Part shown: in pieces, positions 58,651 through 64,000 of the stretch
How the letters are laid out: each line of letters begins with the position of its first letter
Numbering within the stretch: position 1 is the first letter of the stretch
Source of the DNA: Phoebastria nigripes
Lineage: Eukaryota > Chordata > Aves > Procellariiformes > Diomedeidae
Direction of reading: 5' to 3'
Assembly (NCBI GenBank): GCA_035582835.1
Contig: JAYKAV010003365.1
Coordinates: 1,300,025-1,364,024, forward strand
Length of the DNA: 64,000 nucleotides
The notes under the pieces: generated by a model
Told to the model about the DNA's origin: nothing
Seen by the model: the letters and a program-made list of their open reading frames with translations, nothing else
The model's database searches: none
Program-made: the position numbers and the translations under genes

Positions 58651-61604
58651 ACGTGAGGTGTAGATCAGTTCAGCCAGTAGGTACTATTTTTAAAGTCCCT
58701 TTTATTTTTGCCATGACTTCTCTTTGATATTAATTGCTTTTTAATCTTGACGAAAAACAATTTTTATCCTTTGCCTTCTGACACTTTAACCTAAACCCAG
58801 ACACTCTTGCCCCTTAAAAATAAGCAGAGGACAAAGTAAACCAGAGAATTGTAGTTAGTTGTAAATCGTTAATGAAAGCTGATAAAAACTGTCTGGAAGC
58901 CAGCCCCTGTGCATAACATTGCATTCGTGGTTTTGCAGCTATTTCTTGGGCAAATCTTGCACCGGTAGCAGCCAGGCAATGGTGTCAATGCGAATTTCAC
59001 CTGATCGCTGGCAGCATGATTGAGATTATTGAGGAACAAATAAAATGTCAGGGAAAGCCCTTCTTAAACATTCAAACAGTATTTGTTAGCAAAGCCCAGC
59101 CATGGTGAACAGANGGCAGCGGTATGCTATGCTAAGCTGCTGTATCTTGGAGCAGGCTTGTGGGGTGGACCATAATATCACACTTCCTGAGCATTTTCTG
59201 AGCAGCGGAGGAGTAAACAATACCTCTAATGCGAAATCAGAGNTAAAATGAATTAGGTGGTGATAACCCTTTAAAAAGAAAAGGTATTTTGTTAGTTTCT
59301 GTGCAAAGACCATTTGAGCTCTAAGCTTCATAATCAGCTTGGAAAATAGTTTAACCCGCAGGAATCTTTGTGACTTACTTCTGTCTTCCCCGATTNGCAA
59401 GGTCAACTATCAAAACAGATATTGTTTGAAGAGCTGTGAATGCCAAGCAGTAAGCCGAATTTACAAATTATGTTCCGTTTCTAAACAGCAGTGCTATTGC
59501 ATCATTTTTAGGCCATGTTTAAAAATATGGCATAAAANAGTTAATGTAAACAAAAATGGGAAACTCTGAGGAAAAAAGCGGGGGGGAGGACTGTTCAGAT
59601 AATCCACTTACTGCATCTTTGTTGTGCCTATCCTCATAATACCCCTGAGTCCCAGTTGCTGGATTTAACCGCAACACTTACTAGTNTCCAGAGAAGCAGC
59701 AGCCCCGCTCCAGCTTTCATTGTTAGTATTCCCAACATTAGTGCCCTGTTCTGATGCCTGTGCAGCCCTGCGGCGAAGCCTGCCCCTCCTCAAGGGCAAC
59801 ACCCTCATGGCTGCTCCTTGTGTGAGGCTGGGGGAAAGGCAGAGAAAAGGAGAGAGAGAAAGAAGAGAAAGACAGAAAGAAAGAGAGGAAGAGAGAAAGA
59901 TGAGAAAAGAGAAAGAAGAAAGAGGAGAAAGGTCAGCATTTTGGACCTAGGTCAGTGGAAACCCTCAACCCCTAAAGCACTGCTCAACTTCAGTATTGCA
60001 TCCCCACAATTACTCCCTCGCACCCAACAGGAAAGAAGAAAGTAGGCCAAAATGCCAACCAAATTGATTCCTGATGTAACTCAATCGTTGGATTTTCTGC
60101 TAAGGGTAAGGCTGCAGGGAATCACAGCCCAAACATCACAGATGAGCTTATGAGGAGCATAAGCTCTAATCTTCCCAGTCTCCTGGCTCTTCTGGCGCCG
60201 CACTTTGTTCAGGAGCGTTGTGGGGTTTTGGGCTGCCATTAACCTCTACGTAACTGAGATACAAGCTGCCAGCAACTTGCTCTGGTACCTTTTTCCTGAA
60301 TTTGTCACCTCTCAGCAGGAAAACCTCACAATTTCCTGTCATCTGGAACTACCTACTGCATGAAGTTCCGCAGTACTCAGTGCACTGCCCAGGAAAGCTC
60401 CGTTTCCCCATCCTACAGATTTCCATACCACTGCCCTTCAGCGCTTCTCCCCCGCCTCCCCCATCCCATTGCTAACGGTCTGGCCCAATCCTTGTGCCTA
60501 GTCAGGAGTGGATCTACGGAAGTTTTTGTGGAAATCGCACCAAAATGTTAGGAAGCATGCCAAGGCGAATATGATACATATCTTTTCTCACCCCTGTTTG
60601 GAAGCAAATCGGACATTGGGGGACCCAAGAATGTGGTAATCCTAACCAGAGGGAGTTACACTCTTGTGGGCAGCCCAAGAAGAGCTTAAAACATGGGACC
60701 TTTCTTCCTTGTATGGTCATGTTAGATGTGTCGTACAGCTCAACTCCTCTACCGTCCTGGGCAACTGCTAGTTTTATTCCCATCAAAACCAACATGCAAA
60801 TCCGAAGAAGACAGGACCATTGTGGTCCCAGGGTGGATCACTGGGCCATCAATTTGAATCTGGCTTCTCTGCCAGAAATAAATAAAATAGCAGCAATAAN
60901 AAGTGCCAGTGAGAAAGGCAGTGGTGTTAGCAGGGAAGTGAGTGCAGGCACTTACCTGCCCCAGNGGAACTAGCTGCAGGCACCTCCCCTCCCATAGTGT
61001 ATTTCTCTTCATGAGAGTCTTTTTTTGGTTCATGGCTCTTCAGACTGGTCACACCAACTTTTGCTGACTGGAACTAATTGAACGGACCATCTTGTGTCAC
61101 AAGACACACACAGAGGAAGAACATTTCTAAAANAGCTGAGCCAAACACAAAGGCTCCTGGGCAACGCTGCCTGCAGAGTGGACCAGGAGCAGGACAAAGG
61201 CAGGGATCTGCCTGGCCACCCAACACTGCCGGGCAGCCTGAGGTGGATCCCAGCTACACACGCAGAGCAGATCCTGCTGCCTTTCTCATGCCTGTAGCTT
61301 TTCCATGGCTACAGGTGCTTCTGAAGCTCTTACAAAGAGCTATTTTGTTAGCAATGCCCATTTCAATGAAATACGCCATGCAAATCCATTATCATCTCTC
61401 TTTCTCACCTACACACACTAAGAGCCTTCCTCCTTTGTTGGTTTAATGACCCAGATATGCTAGACTTACATAACGTCACATTGCATTTTGCTGGAAACTA
61501 ATATGCCTATAAAACTGGCAAATCATTGGAAATCCATCACCTTCTTATCAGACTTGTTTGGCAACGGTGTGACCTGGAGAATGTCCCAGCTCTGTGTTGG
61601 ATTG
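58651..61604. other. Intergenic, no gene recognised
   Basis: Unique-looking sequence between the old repeat and the provirus, with one purine-rich tract (59836-59934). Short frames have no domain. Confidence 0.5.
59836..59934. repeat. Purine-rich (GA/GAAA)n tract
   Basis: About 100 bp of almost pure A and G with GAGA, GAAA and GGAA units. The Arg/Glu/Lys-rich open frame across it (59720-59950) is a composition artefact. Confidence 0.88.
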
Positions 61605-61608
61605 CCAT

Positions 61609-62115
61609 TGTTGTAGAAGAGGTTAGTCAAAACTTAGCACTAGCAGCTTAAACATTAATAGCTAGAGTAGACAAAGCCTATAGATTGTGGTATATGAACT
61701 GTAACAACNNCATTACAACATCCCGAATAGCTAACTACAGAACNGNCCGAAACCGACCTAAGAGGATGTGAAACAGGATACAGAACCACTGTATATTGTG
61801 TAAGAAGATGACCACTTAGCAACCACTTAGTAATGAAGCAGCAAGCAAATCAAACCAATAAAAAGCAAGAAGACCCCAGACCTTAACATTATTATTGGTC
61901 CAACTGTTGCGTGAAGGGTGGGGAACTTAGATTGTAAGGCTATAATTGCCCAGGGATTTCTTTGTTCGGGGTCCCTCTTCGGAGGCACNCAGCTTGAGCT
62001 GTAGCGCTATTAATAAAAAGGACTTTATAGAAGAATCTCTGCTCAGCTTATTGATTCAGCGGAAACCTAGAGTTGAACCCTGTTATGGGGANTGGCATGC
62101 GTAATTTCCATAACA
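61609..62115 (+). repeat. 5' LTR of the class-I provirus
   Basis: The proposed start is TGTTGTAGAAG at 61609 and the end is CCATAACA at 62115. The end is firm because the primer-binding site follows three bases later; the start is inferred from TG...CA and composition. Inside are a CCAAT box near 61854 and an AATAAA signal at 62012-62017. The AATAAA precedes the U5 part. Several Ns occur. The base context left of the start is CCAT, which the right end of the provirus would have to repeat. Confidence 0.75.
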
Positions 62116-62118
62116 GTT

Positions 62119-62136
62119 TGGCGACCCAGATGGGAC
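62119..62136 (+). other. Primer-binding site, tRNA-Arg-like
   Basis: TGGCGACCCAGATGGGAC follows the LTR by three bases. The TGGCGA start pairs with tRNAs ending TCGCCA, which among vertebrate tRNAs points to tRNA-Arg isoacceptors, with a few mismatches. The position is certain; the tRNA identity is tentative. Confidence 0.65.
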
Positions 62137-62374
62137 TCTAGGCAACCACCGTTGGATGTTGGACCCTCTCATCTCCAAATGTCCAGCTGCCGGCATTGGG
62201 TGAATTCACCTGGGAACTTTGGAGATGGGCAGCGCCGACCTGTGAGTGTTAAAATTCCGCTAATAAATTCTGGATATTCTGGCTTCAAGTGGGTTCAAGT
62301 CCCAGCTCGGAAGCGTGCTGAGAGATGTGTGCACAGCCTGATCAGCNTAAGGTGCAAGAATTTGGCATACAGAT

Positions 62375-63835
62375 ATGGGGAACGTACCTGGCATAGAGAA
62401 GGGGACGCCCTTAGCCGAGGTACTAGAAAATTGGAGGAAAATAGATGGCACTGCAAGTCTATCAAAAAAACGAGGAATAGCATTGTGCCAGGAGGAATCA
62501 CCGGCGATGACTGGACGGCGGGGGGTGGCCCCATGAAGGATCCTCTGACCAAAAGAAATTAACTTTTCTACGACATATTCTGGAAGATGAAAAACCTTGT
62601 CAAACGGATTTTTGGTATGTATGGGACAACTGGGCATATGACCGCTATAAAGAAGGTGGTTGGAAAAGTTCACAGAGAACCTGGGTTACCTGCTGCAGCA
62701 ATCGTAAGTGATCCAACAGATATGCTTGTGGAATCTGGTCCACCCTATGCACCCCTCTCTCTGCTTTCTTCTAACCCATCTTTTGCTACTGCTTCTGCCA
62801 CTCCTCCAGCTACTGCTTCTGCTAATTTTCTTCCAAATCTAGCTGCAATGCAGCCTGTAGCAGGGGGAGCTAACGCTCCTCCTCCAGTATTGCATGTATT
62901 TACTAATAAACCCTGGGATCCAGGAGATTTAACTGTGGGGGGAGTAAAATGCCTGATTGAGGGAAGATGCGGCTTGGTGTGCCCNATTATTTTCAAACAT
63001 TTGTACTGGATATAATCCATCATGGGGGAGATACTCAAATATTATTGAAGGAGTTATTTTGATCTGATAAAAGGGATAAAATAATTGAAAANGATGCAGA
63101 ATTGACACGACAGGCTGGGGAAATAGGAACCCTTGGCTGGCAAATGATCCAAATTGGGATTATAATAATGCAGGAAACAGAGCCAACTGCCAGACAGTGA
63201 TTCGGAATTTAGTGGAAGCTATTAATGCTCATGGAGAATTGGGAGTGAACTGAATGAAAGTACAGGAATGTAGGCAGAGGCTAGATGAACACCCTAGTGA
63301 CTACTGGGGACGATTACGGCGAGCTTTATTAAAATATGGAGGAATGACTATGCAGAACTTTAACGATGAGCTNGCGGCAAGTGTATTTGTTGATCAAGCC
63401 GCCCCAGATATACGGAAATATTTTAAGGAACGTATGCCTGGGTGGCAAGGGGACACATTACAAAATATCCTAAGTGTGGCAGTGTTTATGTTTGATGGAC
63501 GGGAGGAAAAACATAGAGCTGAACTCGCAAAGGAAAAGAAACAGGAAAAGCAACAAGAAGCTAGTCTTTTAGTGGCAGCACTGGCACAGAGTCTACAACT
63601 AAGAGGGTGAGGGAGGGGATTTCCCCCTCAAAGAGAACAAAACAGGGGGAGAGGTAGGTCAGGCTGGAGATTTGAAAGAGGAATGAGAAGACCTGGAAAT
63701 AACTGGGAGGAAAAATGTCATTACTGAGGGAAACTTGGTCACTGGCAAAGAGAATGCCCGCTTCGTCTGAGGGGGCCTCAAAGGGAACTGGGCATGGGAG
63801 GTGTAAGACAGGAATCAAGAAGTAATCCGCAATGA
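62375..63835 (+). pseudogene. Degenerate retroviral gag
   Basis: Gag starts at ATG 62375 with MGN, the N-myristoylation signal of matrix. The frame is lost near a G6 run at 62520-62525 and returns in other frames through a Ser/Thr/Pro/Ala-rich p12-like region. That region holds GPPYAP at about 62740, one residue short of a canonical PPxY budding motif. The capsid C-terminal part (about 63145-63610) returns to the starting frame and ends in a Glu/Lys-rich charged tail. A CX2CX4HX4C zinc knuckle lies at 63716-63757, but its second Cys codon is TGA (63725). In-frame TGA codons are at 63251, 63608, 63725 and 63833; the last is probably the native gag terminator. It cannot make a full Gag. Confidence 0.88.
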
Positions 63836-64000
63836 CTGGAGGCAGGGGACTCAGAAGATTCTGTGGAAATTGGAGTCTATGGGATGTGGAAAGCTCTGCG
63901 GAATCATAAGGGACATGTAATTGGGAAAACAGAAGGAAAGGAAGTTGAATTTTTAGTGGACACCGGAGCAACATTATCACTTTTAAATTTTGTACCAAAG
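63836..64000 (+). CDS. Retroviral protease, N-terminal part (cut by window edge)
   Basis: It continues in the gag frame after the TGA at 63833 and is open to the window edge. The active-site motif VDTGATLS (Asp codon 63959-63961) is that of a retroviral aspartic protease. Its position about 40 codons after the gag stop fits a gag-pro readthrough product. The rest of pro and pol lies outside. Whether it is functional cannot be judged, but the broken gag argues against it. Confidence 0.8.
   Translation, partial: MEAGDSEDSVEIGVYGMWKALRNHKGHVIGKTEGKEVEFLVDTGATLSLLNFVPK

Larger units (their letters stand above)
61609..64000 (+). mobile_element. Class-I (gamma-like) endogenous retrovirus, 5' part
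   Basis: The order is 5' LTR (61609-62115), primer-binding site (62119-62136), leader, decayed gag (from ATG 62375) and the start of protease (DTGA at 63959-63970). The element continues past the window edge. Gag start, capsid tail, zinc knuckle and protease lie in one frame overall, separated by TGA stops and not by a shift. This is the gammaretrovirus-type arrangement with stop-codon readthrough between gag and pro. Frameshifts in the matrix and p12-like parts and extra stops show it is not intact. Confidence 0.9.

Noticed and set aside
59720..59950. 76-codon Arg/Glu/Lys-rich frame
   Set aside because: It is produced by the GA-rich tract.
62288..62312. tRNA T-arm-like GGTTCAAGTCC in the retroviral leader
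   Set aside because: No A-box or cloverleaf can be folded around it. It is probably chance.
63251..63835. APOBEC-type hypermutation as source of the TGA stops
   Set aside because: The zinc-knuckle stop needs a transversion and one stop is probably native. Too few sites to support a pattern.
43301..64000. SEC63 exons
   Set aside because: Expected downstream by synteny; no J-domain or Sec63-domain segment was seen.

Overview
The window is vertebrate nuclear DNA, almost certainly from a bird. It holds CR1 LINEs, including one that ends in the ATTCTATG-type 3' tail. It also holds LTR families of the avian endogenous-retrovirus type, and one clear multi-exon gene, OSTM1, with short introns. Scattered single Ns and two long N runs (16485-17006 and 31574-31938) show a draft assembly.

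Layout. 1-330 is a CR1 ORF2 endonuclease fragment on the minus strand. 331-16120 is gene-free and broken only by a 552-bp solo LTR with a perfect 5-bp target-site duplication (5276-5837). About 16.1-22.9 kb is a cluster of CpG-rich blocks alternating with AT-rich blocks that carry octamer and TAAT motifs, an appearance typical of regulatory DNA near a developmental transcription factor. In other vertebrates OSTM1 lies head-to-head with NR2E1, so this is plausibly the NR2E1-OSTM1 intergenic domain. I found no NR2E1 exon in the window. 23716-24923 is a miniature LTR-PBS-LTR element with two unlike LTRs inside one target-site duplication. A polypyrimidine tract (29565-29708) and another GC-rich island (29815-30530) follow. 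A 5'-truncated CR1 (31387-32221) abuts the OSTM1 promoter.

OSTM1 is encoded on the plus strand in six coding exons (ATG 32653, stop 40647, 309 aa) with consensus splice sites, a 3' UTR of about 2.6 kb and poly(A) signals near 43.2-43.3 kb. It is the beta subunit of the lysosomal ClC-7 chloride/proton exchanger.

Downstream (43.3-57.8 kb) is non-coding sequence with small CR1 relics and some AT-rich, possibly conserved blocks. At 57775-58014 is an intronless, disrupted copy of the mitochondrial acyl carrier protein gene NDUFAB1. Its phosphopantetheine-attachment serine codon is changed and its 3' end is frameshifted. At 61609 a class-I (gamma-like) endogenous retrovirus begins: LTR, primer-binding site, a decayed gag, and the start of the protease at the window's right edge.

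I found no CRISPR, tRNA or rRNA and no new multi-gene system. The most unusual items are the mismatched-LTR element, the NDUFAB1 retrocopy (such copies are uncommon in birds) and the gag-TGA-pro layout of the class-I provirus.
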